Shown: one piece after another, positions 1 to 5,009 of the stretch | Layout: each line of letters starts with the position of its first letter | Numbering within the stretch: the first letter of the stretch is position 1 | NCBI GenBank assembly: GCA_016793525.1 | Contig: JAEUJT010000203.1 | Span: 1 to 5,009 of the forward strand | Length of the DNA: 5,009 bases | Source: Archangium sp. | Lineage (GTDB): Bacteria > Myxococcota > Myxococcia > Myxococcales > Myxococcaceae | Direction: 5' to 3' | Translations under genes and position numbers: made by a program | The notes under the pieces: model-generated | The model's input: the letters and a program-made list of their open reading frames with translations, nothing else | What the model was told of the DNA's origin: nothing | The model's database searches: none

Positions 1-487
1 GTGGGGCAGTGCGGGCGTGGCCTTCAACGCGCTCCCGAGCGTGACGGCGCAGCTCGACCTCGACGTGGTGGCCGAGGGCCGTTGGTGGTCGCTCGGCGGA
101 GGCCTCTCCGCGCTCGGGCCCGGCTCGGTCGGGGCCTTCACCGGCACGGTCACCGCGATGGCCTTCGGTGTGGGGCCGCTCGGCTGTGCGCGGTTCACCT
201 ACGGCGGCGTGTGCGGCACGACGCGCCTCGGCTTTCTCCACAGCTGGGCGTCGGGGCTGCCAAACTCGGGCAGCGCCACCACCGCGACCTGGAACATCGG
301 CCTCGCGCCCTTCGTCGAGCTCCCGCTGAGCCACTCGCTGCGGCTCCGCTTCTTTCTCAGCGGCCAGGTGAACGCGGTGGTCACGAACGTGCTGGTGGGC
401 ATCTTCCCGGCGTGGCGCACCCCGCTCTTCTCCGGCGGCCTGGGGCTCAGCCTCGGAGGTCGTGCGGTCGACGCGGTCGTGCTCTAG
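1..487 (+). CDS. Beta-barrel-like envelope protein, C-terminal part (5' end outside window)
   Basis: The reading frame is open from base 2 and ends at the TAG at 485-487, giving 161 residues of the C-terminus. The GTG at 17 is probably an internal valine, because the frame continues upstream without a stop. The visible part alternates short hydrophobic and polar stretches separated by Gly/Ser-rich turns, as in outer-membrane beta-strands (for example LRLRFFLSGQVNAVV and GGLGLSLGG). No transmembrane helix, signal peptide or enzymatic motif is visible. Two cysteines flank the short segment ARFTYGGV and might form a disulfide. The general pattern recalls C-terminal barrel-like domains of myxobacterial hypothetical proteins found beside ECF sigma genes; this is recalled knowledge, not a search result. 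The stop lies 11 bases before the sigma-factor start, so the two are probably co-transcribed. The function is unknown, and the N-terminal domain that might reveal it is missing. Confidence 0.72.
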   Translation, partial: WGSAGVAFNALPSVTAQLDLDVVAEGRWWSLGGGLSALGPGSVGAFTGTVTAMAFGVGPLGCARFTYGGVCGTTRLGFLHSWASGLPNSGSATTATWNIGLAPFVELPLSHSLRLRFFLSGQVNAVVTNVLVGIFPAWRTPLFSGGLGLSLGGRAVDAVVL

Positions 488-489
488 GG
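486..489 (+). promoter_or_regulatory. Weak ribosome binding site for the sigma gene
   Basis: AGGG overlaps the TAG stop of the upstream gene and lies 9 bases before the ATG at 499. It is the only purine-rich Shine-Dalgarno-like stretch there. Its overlap with the upstream stop suggests translational coupling. It supports the ATG at 499 as the start, even though the same frame is open back to base 1. Confidence 0.4.
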
Positions 490-498
490 TCCGCCCGA

Positions 499-1038
499 AT
501 GCCCGCCGCCGCACCCACGCCAGCGCGTGGACAGCACGACTTCGAGCGGCTCTACGCGGCCGAGCTCGACTACGTGTGGAACAGCGTGCGCCGGCTCGGC
601 GTCGCTCCCGCGCACCTCGAAGACGTGACCCAAGAGGTCTTCGTCACCGCGTGGAAGCGAATGGACACCTACGACAGCGCGCGGCCCTTGCGACCGTGGC
701 TGTTCGGCATCGCCTTTCGGGTGGCCTCTGATTTCAAGGCGCGGGCCTGGCAGCGACACGAGGTGTCAGACGACGAAGCCGACGGCACCGACACCTCGGC
801 CTCTCCGGTCGAACACCTGGAGCGGCGGCAAGCGCAGGCGTTGGTGCTGCAGGCGCTGGAGCAGATTCCCCTCGAGCGGCGCGGCATCTTCGTGATGCAC
901 GACATCGACGGCACCCCGATTCCCGAGGTCGCCGAGCGGCTCGAGATTCCACTCAACACCGCGTACTCGCGCCTGCGCCTCGCCCGGCGTGACTTCGCGG
1001 GGGCCATCACCTCGCTCAAGGAGGACTCCGCGGCATGA
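499..1038 (+). CDS. ECF-type RNA polymerase sigma factor (sigma-70 family)
   Basis: This 179-residue protein has the usual size for an extracytoplasmic-function sigma factor, which directs RNA polymerase to a small promoter set in response to a signal. Region 2 spans about residues 14-86: FERLYAAELDYVWNSV, then EDVTQEVFVTAWKR (the conserved D-x-x-Q-E-x-F core-binding and -10 motif) and RPWLFGIAFRVASDF. An acidic linker (about 88-105) follows. Region 4 spans about residues 107-166, with LEQIPLERRGIFVMHDIDG and the helix-turn-helix PEVAERLEIPLNTAYSRLRLARRDF that contacts the -35 element. No region 3 or long N-terminal extension is present, as expected for ECF factors. The ATG at 499 is chosen because it precedes region 2 by a normal distance, has AGGG upstream and follows the previous stop; the frame open upstream of it has arginine-rich shadow composition. 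The stop overlaps the next gene's start (ATGA). The target regulon cannot be told from the window. Confidence 0.93.
   Translation: MPAAAPTPARGQHDFERLYAAELDYVWNSVRRLGVAPAHLEDVTQEVFVTAWKRMDTYDSARPLRPWLFGIAFRVASDFKARAWQRHEVSDDEADGTDTSASPVEHLERRQAQALVLQALEQIPLERRGIFVMHDIDGTPIPEVAERLEIPLNTAYSRLRLARRDFAGAITSLKEDSAA
1018..1024 (+). promoter_or_regulatory. Strong Shine-Dalgarno sequence for the membrane protein gene
   Basis: AAGGAGG, a near-perfect complement of the 16S rRNA tail, sits inside the end of the sigma gene, with 10 bases between it and the ATG at 1035. It fixes the downstream start and suggests that this protein is made at a good level even without coupling to sigma translation. It is much stronger than the site in front of the sigma gene, which could favour an excess of the putative anti-sigma protein. 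Confidence 0.75.
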
Positions 1039-1817
1039 GCACGCACGACGACCAGAGTCCGCTCGAGCCGCTGGCGCCGGAGCACCGCGCGCAGCTCGAT
1101 TCACTCCACGCCCTCGAGCCGGTACCGTCGGAGGTGCGGCAGCGCATGTTGGCGAAGCTCAATGCGCAGCTCTTCGCGCCGCCCGCGCCGACGACGTCGG
1201 GTGATGAGCCGCCTGCGCCGTCGTCTGCAGGTGGAAGCGCGGCGCCGGCGGTGCCCACGTCTGCGGCGACCTCCGCGGCTGGGGCCTGGGCCCCTGGTGC
1301 GGTGGTGAAATTGGCTGTGACGGTGGGCGCGTTGTCGTTCGCCGCGGGCGGTGCGGTGGGCGGAGCGATTCAGGCGGCGCGTACGACATCAGCACCGCAA
1401 CCCGCTCCGCAGCCGGCACAGGTCACACCGACGCCTCCGCCGGAGCCGAAACCGGAGCCCGCGCCGACTCCAATCGCCGCGCCGCCAGTCGTCCCGCGGG
1501 CGCCGACGCCCGTGCCTCCGCCCGCCCCGGTGAAGCCTGCGCCGAACGACGACGCGCTCCGTGACGAGCGCTCACGCATCGAGCAGGCCCGTTCGGCGTT
1601 GGCTCGCGGACAAGCAGAGAGCGCGCTCTCGGCCTTGGCCGAACACGAGCGGCGCTACCCCGCGGGCGCGCTGGTCGAAGAGCGCATGGCGCTCCAAGTC
1701 ATGGCCCTCACCTCCTCTGGCCGCACCCAGCAGGCGAAAGACCTGGCGGCGTTGTTCCGCATGCAGTTCCCCGACGGCCTGCTCCGACCGACGGTCGACG
1801 CCGCGTCACCGCCGTAA
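1035..1817 (+). CDS. Single-pass membrane protein, putative anti-sigma/sigma regulator with TPR-like C-terminus
   Basis: The protein has 260 residues. Residues 1-87 are predicted cytoplasmic: a short helical part (about 15-46, with LEPVPSEVRQRMLAKLNAQL) followed by a Pro/Ala/Ser-rich stretch. One hydrophobic segment spans about 88-115. Residues about 120-169 are very proline-rich (for example TPTPPPEPKPEP), resembling a periplasm-spanning spacer. Residues about 172-250 are helical and TPR-like: arginine- and alanine-rich helices, then YPAGALVEERMALQVMAL, SSGRTQQAKDLAALF and a closing FP. The four-base overlap with the sigma gene, together with this topology, argues for a membrane-tethered regulator of that sigma factor. 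This is an inference: the zinc anti-sigma signature (H-x3-C-x2-C) is absent, and there are no cysteines. The C-terminal helices could sense or bind an envelope partner, perhaps the barrel protein encoded just upstream. The start is supported by AAGGAGG at 1018-1024. Alternatively it may be a structural envelope protein unrelated to sigma control. Confidence 0.82.
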   Translation: MSTHDDQSPLEPLAPEHRAQLDSLHALEPVPSEVRQRMLAKLNAQLFAPPAPTTSGDEPPAPSSAGGSAAPAVPTSAATSAAGAWAPGAVVKLAVTVGALSFAAGGAVGGAIQAARTTSAPQPAPQPAQVTPTPPPEPKPEPAPTPIAAPPVVPRAPTPVPPPAPVKPAPNDDALRDERSRIEQARSALARGQAESALSALAEHERRYPAGALVEERMALQVMALTSSGRTQQAKDLAALFRMQFPDGLLRPTVDAASPP

Positions 1818-1874
1818 ACTCTGCGGCGAGCCGCGCGAAAATCGACACGCACGGAACGGGTGAGACCTGCTCAC
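1818..1874. other. Convergent intergenic gap with weak hairpins
   Basis: These 57 bases separate two genes that end towards each other. Two small inverted repeats are visible: GCGG/CCGC around CGAG (1823-1834), followed by GAAAAT, and GTGAG/CTCAC around ACCTG (1860-1874), extendable by a G-T and a G-C pair into the stop of the minus-strand gene. Neither has a proper T-tract on either strand, so intrinsic termination is doubtful and Rho-dependent or read-through ends are plausible. No promoter or RNA gene is seen. Confidence 0.35.
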
Positions 1875-4800
1875 TCAGCGCAGCGCGCCTTCGGGCTCGG
1901 GCGCCGTCGACGGTGTGTCCACGACGATGAATTCGACGCGCCGGTTCTTCTCGCGGTCGGCCGGGGTGGTGTTACCCGCCACGGGCTTCAGCTCGCCGTA
2001 GCCCTTGGCCTCGAGGCGCTCGGGCGCGATGCCTTCTCGCTCGAGGAAGCGCTTCACGCTCTCCGCGCGTCGCTGGGAGAGCTCCAAGTTGTACTGGTCG
2101 TTCCCCACGCTGTCGGTGTGGCCCTCGACGCGCACCTTCACCAGCTCCGGGTGGGCTCGCATCGTCGACGCCACTTCCTTCAGCAGCTTGAAGGAGCGGT
2201 CGAGGATGAGGTCTTTGTTCGTCGCAAAGTAGACCTTCTCGAGAATGAGAATTCGGCCAGCCTCGAGGCGCACCTTCGACTCGCCCTGGTCGGGGCAGCC
2301 GTCGTCGTCTTGAGTGCCGTTGATGGTCTCAGGCACGAGCGGGCACTTGTCGACCGTGTCGAGAATGCCGTCTTTGTCGTTGTCGACGTCGGGGCAACCG
2401 TCGCCGTCTTCGAAGGTGTCTTTGTCTTCGGCCTGCGTCGGGCACCGGTCGACGTTGTCGAGCAACCCGTCGCCGTCGGTGTCGACGAGCGGCTTCTCAT
2501 CGGGGCAGCCGTCGGTGTCTTCGAAGCCGTTCACCGTCTCCGGCACCAGGGCGCAGCGGTCTTTCACGTCGGGAACGCCGTCTTTGTCGTTGTCGGGGTC
2601 GGGGCACCCGTCGCCGTCTTCGAAGGTGTCGCGGTCCTCCGGGTCGAGGCGGCAGCTGTCGGTCGTGTCGGGCACGCCGTCTGTGTCGTCGTCGAGGTCA
2701 GGGCACCCGTCGGTGTCTTCGAAGCCGTCTCTGTCTTCAGGCTGTGCGGGGCACGCGTCGACGTCGTCGAGCAACCCGTCACCGTCGCTGTCGCGCGGAG
2801 TTGCGGGTCCACACGTCGGGGCGTAGCCGATGCCCACCAACCCGCGCACGTCGGGAGCGCCGTACCCCGAGATGATGCCGCGCCCGACGCCCGCCGACAC
2901 CACCCACGCGCCGCCGAAGGTGGCCTTGAGCCCGACGTCGGCTTCGGTGGGCCGGTTCTCCGCGAGCTTGGTGCCGTTGAAGCCGACCAACCCGTGCACC
3001 ACGCCCGACACCGCAAAGGGCACGTCAGCGACGGTGAAAGGCACCTCACCAGCCACGGCCCAGGTGAATTCGTTGCCGAAGCTGACGTTGGCCACCATCT
3101 CCTGGCGGCGCAGGTTGATGCCCAGGTTCGCGTCGAGGCGAAAGTGCGAGTGCTGGTACTCGACGAGGGCGCGCGGCTGGGCGGCGAGAAAGCCTCCGCC
3201 CATGAAGGCGTCGGTGCGGCCCGTGGGCAACACGATGGGCAGCGCGAAACCCACCGTGATGCCCGAATCGAAGGTGGCGATGCGCACGCGCGGCAACAGG
3301 CGCAGGTCGCCGGCGCCGAAAATCCACCCCTCGCCGACATAGCGTGCGTTGAGCAACGGCGAGGAGCCCGCGCTCTGAATGTAGAGCGGCAGATGTACGC
3401 CCAACTCGAAGCGCTCGAAGATGCCGAGCGAGCCGTACAGGTCGGCCGTGAGCTGGTGGTCGACGAGGCGACCCACGCGCGTGCCGCCGTTCGCGTCTTT
3501 CAGCACCAGCGGGTTGAGCGCGTACTGAAAGAGCAGCCCCAGGTTCCAACACTGGTGCCCACATGTCTGCGGCGAGAGCGCGTTCTGTACGTCGAACCGG
3601 CCGATGCCCGGCTTGTAGAGCTGCACGTCGACTGCGGTCGAGGTCGCCTCCGTCTGCGCCAGCGCCGGTGACCCCGCGAAGACGGTGAAGAGCGCGAGGG
3701 CAACGGTCAGCGCCGTTGCGTGCGACCGTCGAAGGCGCCTCCGGAAGCGCAGGAGCGCGAAGGCCAGTGCGGCCACCGGAGCCCCAGGCACTTCAGTGCA
3801 GCCACAGCCACCACCACCGACGGTGAGCGCCGACGCCGAGACGGGCGGGAGCCCACCGAACACACCAGGCGCGGAGTCGATGAGGTCGGCGATGCCGTCT
3901 CCGTCAGCGTCTTCGACCTGGTCGATGACCCCGTCGCGGTCAGCGTCGAGCCGCGGGTCGACGTCAAAGTTCTTCCCGTCAGACTGCGTGTCGCGGAAGT
4001 CCGGCGTGCCGTCGGAGTCGGCGTCGGGCAGGTCTCCGGTGGTGTCTGGCTTCGGCGCGTTGCCGAAGGTGGTGGGCGCGTGGTCGGCGCTCTCCACGAT
4101 GCCGTCGCCGTCGGGGTCCAAGCCGTCGCACACACCGTTGGTGTCGGCGTCGGTGCAGCCCGAGCCGCCTTCAATCAGGTCGGAGCGGCCGTCGTTGTCG
4201 CTGTCCAAGTCGCGGAAGTCGGGCACGCCGTCGCCGTCGGTGTCTGGCCGGGGGCGAGCGGTGCCACCGAAGCGCGTCGGCTGACCGTCGCTCGTCGCAG
4301 GCAGGCCGTCTTTGTCGGTGTCGGTGCCGTCACACACCGCGTCGCGGTTGGAATCAGCGCAGCCGGAGCCGCCTTCCACCAGGTCGGAGAGGCCGTCGTT
4401 GTCGCTATCCAAATCGCGGAAGTCGGGCGCGCCGTCGCCGTCGGTGTCGGGCGTCGAGCCTCCGCCGGGAGCGCCGAAGGCCGCGGGGGCACCGTCTCCA
4501 CTCGAGCGTACACCGTCGCCATCGGCGTCATCTCCATCGCATACCGAGTTGGCGTCCGCGTCGGCGCAGGTGGCCTTGCCTTCGACCAGGTCGCTCACAC
4601 CGTCGTTGTCGCTGTCCAAGTCGCGGAAGTCGGGCGCTCCGTCGCCGTCGGTGTCCGCGGGGTTCGGCTCGGTCCGGTCTCCGAAGCCGGTCACGTTTCC
4701 ATCGGCGGAGTCGATGAGGCCGTCTCCGTCGCCGTCGGTGCCGTCGCACACGCCGTCAGCAGTCGCGTCGGTGCAGCCGCTCGGCCCTTCGGAGCGGTCG

Positions 4801-5009
4801 GAGACGCCGTCGTCGTCGCTGTCCAGGTCGCGCAGGTCGGGCAGCCCATCAGCGTCGGTGTCGGGCAGCGCGGGAGAAGCCGTGTCGCCGAACGTCGTGG
4901 TGCCATCGGCGCTGTCGACGATGCCATCGCGGTCGGTGTCGGGCCCGTCGCACACGCTGTCGCCGGTGGCGTCGGTGCACCGAGACGCACCTTCGGCCAG
5001 GTCGGAGAT
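1875..5009 (-). CDS. Calcium-repeat / MYXO-CTERM-like / OmpA-family composite surface protein (N-terminus outside window)
   Basis: One frame runs from the right edge (no stop, no credible start) to the TGA at 1875-1877, 1044 residues. The GTG at 4955 lies inside a repeat and is not a start. Counting from the window edge: residues 1-380 are aspartate-rich calcium-loop repeats; 398-428 are GGGGCGC, a hydrophobic stretch and an Arg cluster, resembling a MYXO-CTERM surface-sorting tail; 432-451 resemble a Sec signal peptide h-region ending ALA before Gln; 452-733 are barrel-like; 740-907 are five thrombospondin type 3 repeats; 911-1031 are an OmpA C-terminal domain. The second half is a typical OmpA-family outer-membrane protein that anchors to peptidoglycan. 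The first half looks like a separate surface-sorted calcium-binding protein. No stop separates them, and the only in-frame non-CTG candidate starts near the junction are GTG codons at 3791 and 3776. Whether it is a real fusion, a processed polyprotein, two overlapping products or an artefact is open. It converges on the sigma cluster and is probably regulated independently. Confidence 0.88.
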   Translation of the reverse strand: MSDLAEGASRCTDATGDSVCDGPDTDRDGIVDSADGTTTFGDTASPALPDTDADGLPDLRDLDSDDDGVSDRSEGPSGCTDATADGVCDGTDGDGDGLIDSADGNVTGFGDRTEPNPADTDGDGAPDFRDLDSDNDGVSDLVEGKATCADADANSVCDGDDADGDGVRSSGDGAPAAFGAPGGGSTPDTDGDGAPDFRDLDSDNDGLSDLVEGGSGCADSNRDAVCDGTDTDKDGLPATSDGQPTRFGGTARPRPDTDGDGVPDFRDLDSDNDGRSDLIEGGSGCTDADTNGVCDGLDPDGDGIVESADHAPTTFGNAPKPDTTGDLPDADSDGTPDFRDTQSDGKNFDVDPRLDADRDGVIDQVEDADGDGIADLIDSAPGVFGGLPPVSASALTVGGGGCGCTEVPGAPVAALAFALLRFRRRLRRSHATALTVALALFTVFAGSPALAQTEATSTAVDVQLYKPGIGRFDVQNALSPQTCGHQCWNLGLLFQYALNPLVLKDANGGTRVGRLVDHQLTADLYGSLGIFERFELGVHLPLYIQSAGSSPLLNARYVGEGWIFGAGDLRLLPRVRIATFDSGITVGFALPIVLPTGRTDAFMGGGFLAAQPRALVEYQHSHFRLDANLGINLRRQEMVANVSFGNEFTWAVAGEVPFTVADVPFAVSGVVHGLVGFNGTKLAENRPTEADVGLKATFGGAWVVSAGVGRGIISGYGAPDVRGLVGIGYAPTCGPATPRDSDGDGLLDDVDACPAQPEDRDGFEDTDGCPDLDDDTDGVPDTTDSCRLDPEDRDTFEDGDGCPDPDNDKDGVPDVKDRCALVPETVNGFEDTDGCPDEKPLVDTDGDGLLDNVDRCPTQAEDKDTFEDGDGCPDVDNDKDGILDTVDKCPLVPETINGTQDDDGCPDQGESKVRLEAGRILILEKVYFATNKDLILDRSFKLLKEVASTMRAHPELVKVRVEGHTDSVGNDQYNLELSQRRAESVKRFLEREGIAPERLEAKGYGELKPVAGNTTPADREKNRRVEFIVVDTPSTAPEPEGALR
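1917..2276 (-). other. OmpA C-terminal peptidoglycan-binding domain
   Basis: About 120 residues contain the OmpA/MotB-type signature: [53 protein letters not shown] and KNRRVEFIV. The Asp of HTD and the second Arg of SQRRA are 15 residues apart, the same spacing as the diaminopimelate-binding Asp271 and Arg286 of E. coli OmpA, so binding capacity appears intact. The domain would lie in the periplasm and fasten the outer membrane to peptidoglycan. A short proline- and glutamate-containing tail of about 13 residues follows it. Confidence 0.93.
2289..2792 (-). repeat. Five thrombospondin type 3 calcium-binding repeats
   Basis: Five units of about 32-37 residues follow the plan DxDxDGxxDxxDxCPxxPEDxDxFEDxDGCPD, each with calcium-binding aspartates and usually two cysteines. 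Thrombospondin type 3 repeats commonly link the barrel and the peptidoglycan-binding domain in OmpA-family proteins, acting as a calcium-rigidified periplasmic spacer. At DNA level a two-unit block is duplicated: closely similar stretches begin at 2368 and 2578 (210 bases apart). The fourth unit carries a four-residue insert (EKPL region), and the fifth departs from the pattern (NGTQDDDG in place of FEDxDG). Confidence 0.92.
2811..3656 (-). other. Predicted outer-membrane beta-barrel domain of the OmpA-family part
   Basis: About 282 residues follow the predicted signal cleavage site. They contain repeated amphipathic strand-like stretches with aromatic and glycine residues (for example [41 protein letters not shown] and [13 protein letters not shown]), fitting a transmembrane barrel or barrel-like domain at the N-terminus of a myxobacterial OmpA-family protein. 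The opening [17 protein letters not shown] and YALNPLVL match what I recall of that family. An unusual CGHQC lies near the start. Strand number cannot be fixed by eye. Confidence 0.65.
3657..3818 (-). other. MYXO-CTERM-like tail fused directly to a signal-peptide-like segment
   Basis: In protein order this encodes GGGGCGC, a short hydrophobic stretch ([11 protein letters not shown]), the basic cluster RFRRRLRR, then [20 protein letters not shown] and ALA before a Gln. The first three parts match the known MYXO-CTERM plan (Gly/Cys motif, transmembrane helix, Arg-rich end), which directs cysteine-based lipid anchoring and surface sorting and is processed by a myxosortase-type protease. MYXO-CTERM tails normally end the protein at the arginines. 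Here a second hydrophobic stretch with a classic A-x-A signal peptidase I site follows at once. The basic loop would stay in the cytoplasm with both flanks exported, agreeing with the positive-inside rule. The first hydrophobic stretch is short, so the MYXO-CTERM call is probable rather than certain. Confidence 0.7.
3870..5009 (-). repeat. Tandem array of ~207-bp units encoding calcium-loop repeats
   Basis: The unit has the form [27 protein letters not shown]2-GC-x8-VCDG, then DxDxDG and a TxFG-type tail. Its conserved DNA core (xCCGTCGTTGTCGCTGTCC on the + strand) starts near 4188, 4392, 4599 and 4806, at spacings of 204, 207 and 207 bases (68-69 residues). A further partial unit lies at the right edge. 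Each good unit has 2-3 DxDxDG calcium-binding loops and one cysteine pair nine residues apart, probably a local disulfide. The last unit (about 3870-4030) is divergent, lacks the cysteines and is spaced 73 residues from its neighbour. The array continues beyond the window, so its copy number is unknown. The repeats probably form a rigid, calcium-stiffened rod outside the cell. Confidence 0.9.

Noticed and set aside
1..498. Frame 1 extension upstream of the sigma gene start
   Set aside because: Its residues are arginine- and alanine-rich shadow sequence of the barrel gene in frame 2, and ECF sigma factors lack such an extension. The ATG at 499 fits better.
669..1258. Minus-strand open frames opposite the sigma and membrane protein genes
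   Set aside because: They are Arg/Ser/Ala-rich, antisense to well-supported genes and show no motif.
1395..1780. Resemblance of the third gene to TonB (Pro/Lys-rich spacer and a YPxxA-like motif)
   Set aside because: The C-terminal part reads as TPR-like helices with EERMALQVMAL rather than the TonB beta fold, and the protein has a long cytoplasmic N-terminus with a helical, sigma-partner-like layout.
1823..1874. Intrinsic bidirectional terminator between the convergent genes
   Set aside because: The stems are only 4-7 pairs and no T-tract follows on either strand, so it is kept only as a weak hairpin note.
1860..3671. Long + strand open frame of 603 codons opposite the OmpA-type gene
   Set aside because: It lies entirely antisense to a clearly recognisable protein, has low-complexity Val/Ala/Arg/His composition and no domain. 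It is a typical shadow frame in GC-rich DNA, strengthened by GAC-rich repeats.
4188..4865. Regularly spaced repeats that could suggest a CRISPR array
   Set aside because: The period is about 207 bases, the intervening sequence is also conserved, and the whole stretch is coding with clear codon periodicity. It is a protein repeat array.
4953..4955. GTG at 4955 as the start of the minus-strand gene
   Set aside because: The 18 codons upstream to the window edge continue the same repeat, including its cysteine and SDLxEG motif, so the true start lies outside the window.

Overview
The window is GC-rich DNA whose genes show strong third-position GC bias. It looks like a myxobacterium (Myxococcota) or close relative. 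The grounds are a MYXO-CTERM-like motif, aspartate-rich calcium-binding repeat proteins, an OmpA-family outer-membrane protein carrying thrombospondin type 3 repeats, and an ECF sigma factor paired with a single-pass proline-rich membrane protein. No species can be named from the sequence alone.

Left part (1-1817, + strand): three tightly packed genes, probably one transcript. First is the 3' end of a beta-barrel-like envelope protein (to 487). After 11 bases comes an ECF-type RNA polymerase sigma factor (499-1038). Its stop overlaps the start of the next gene by four bases (ATGA), and that gene encodes a single-pass membrane protein with a proline-rich linker and a TPR-like C-terminus (1035-1817). 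Inference: the third protein holds or controls the sigma factor, so the cluster would be an envelope-sensing regulatory unit. No zinc anti-sigma motif is present, so this role rests on position and topology.

Middle (1818-1874): a 57-base gap between convergent genes with two weak hairpins and no clear intrinsic terminator.

Right part (1875-5009, - strand): one reading frame of 1044 codons, open through the right edge. In protein order it holds (a) a tandem array of about 69-residue calcium-loop repeats with paired cysteines, (b) a Gly-Cys-Gly-Cys motif, short hydrophobic stretch and arginine cluster that look like a MYXO-CTERM sorting tail, (c) without a stop codon, a Sec signal-peptide-like segment ending Ala-Leu-Ala, (d) a beta-barrel-like domain, (e) five thrombospondin type 3 repeats and (f) a C-terminal OmpA peptidoglycan-binding domain. 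Parts a-b and c-f each look like a complete protein, yet they are joined in frame. This junction is the most interesting point in the window. It could be a natural polyprotein or fusion, a hairpin membrane anchor, or two genes with an unusual internal start.
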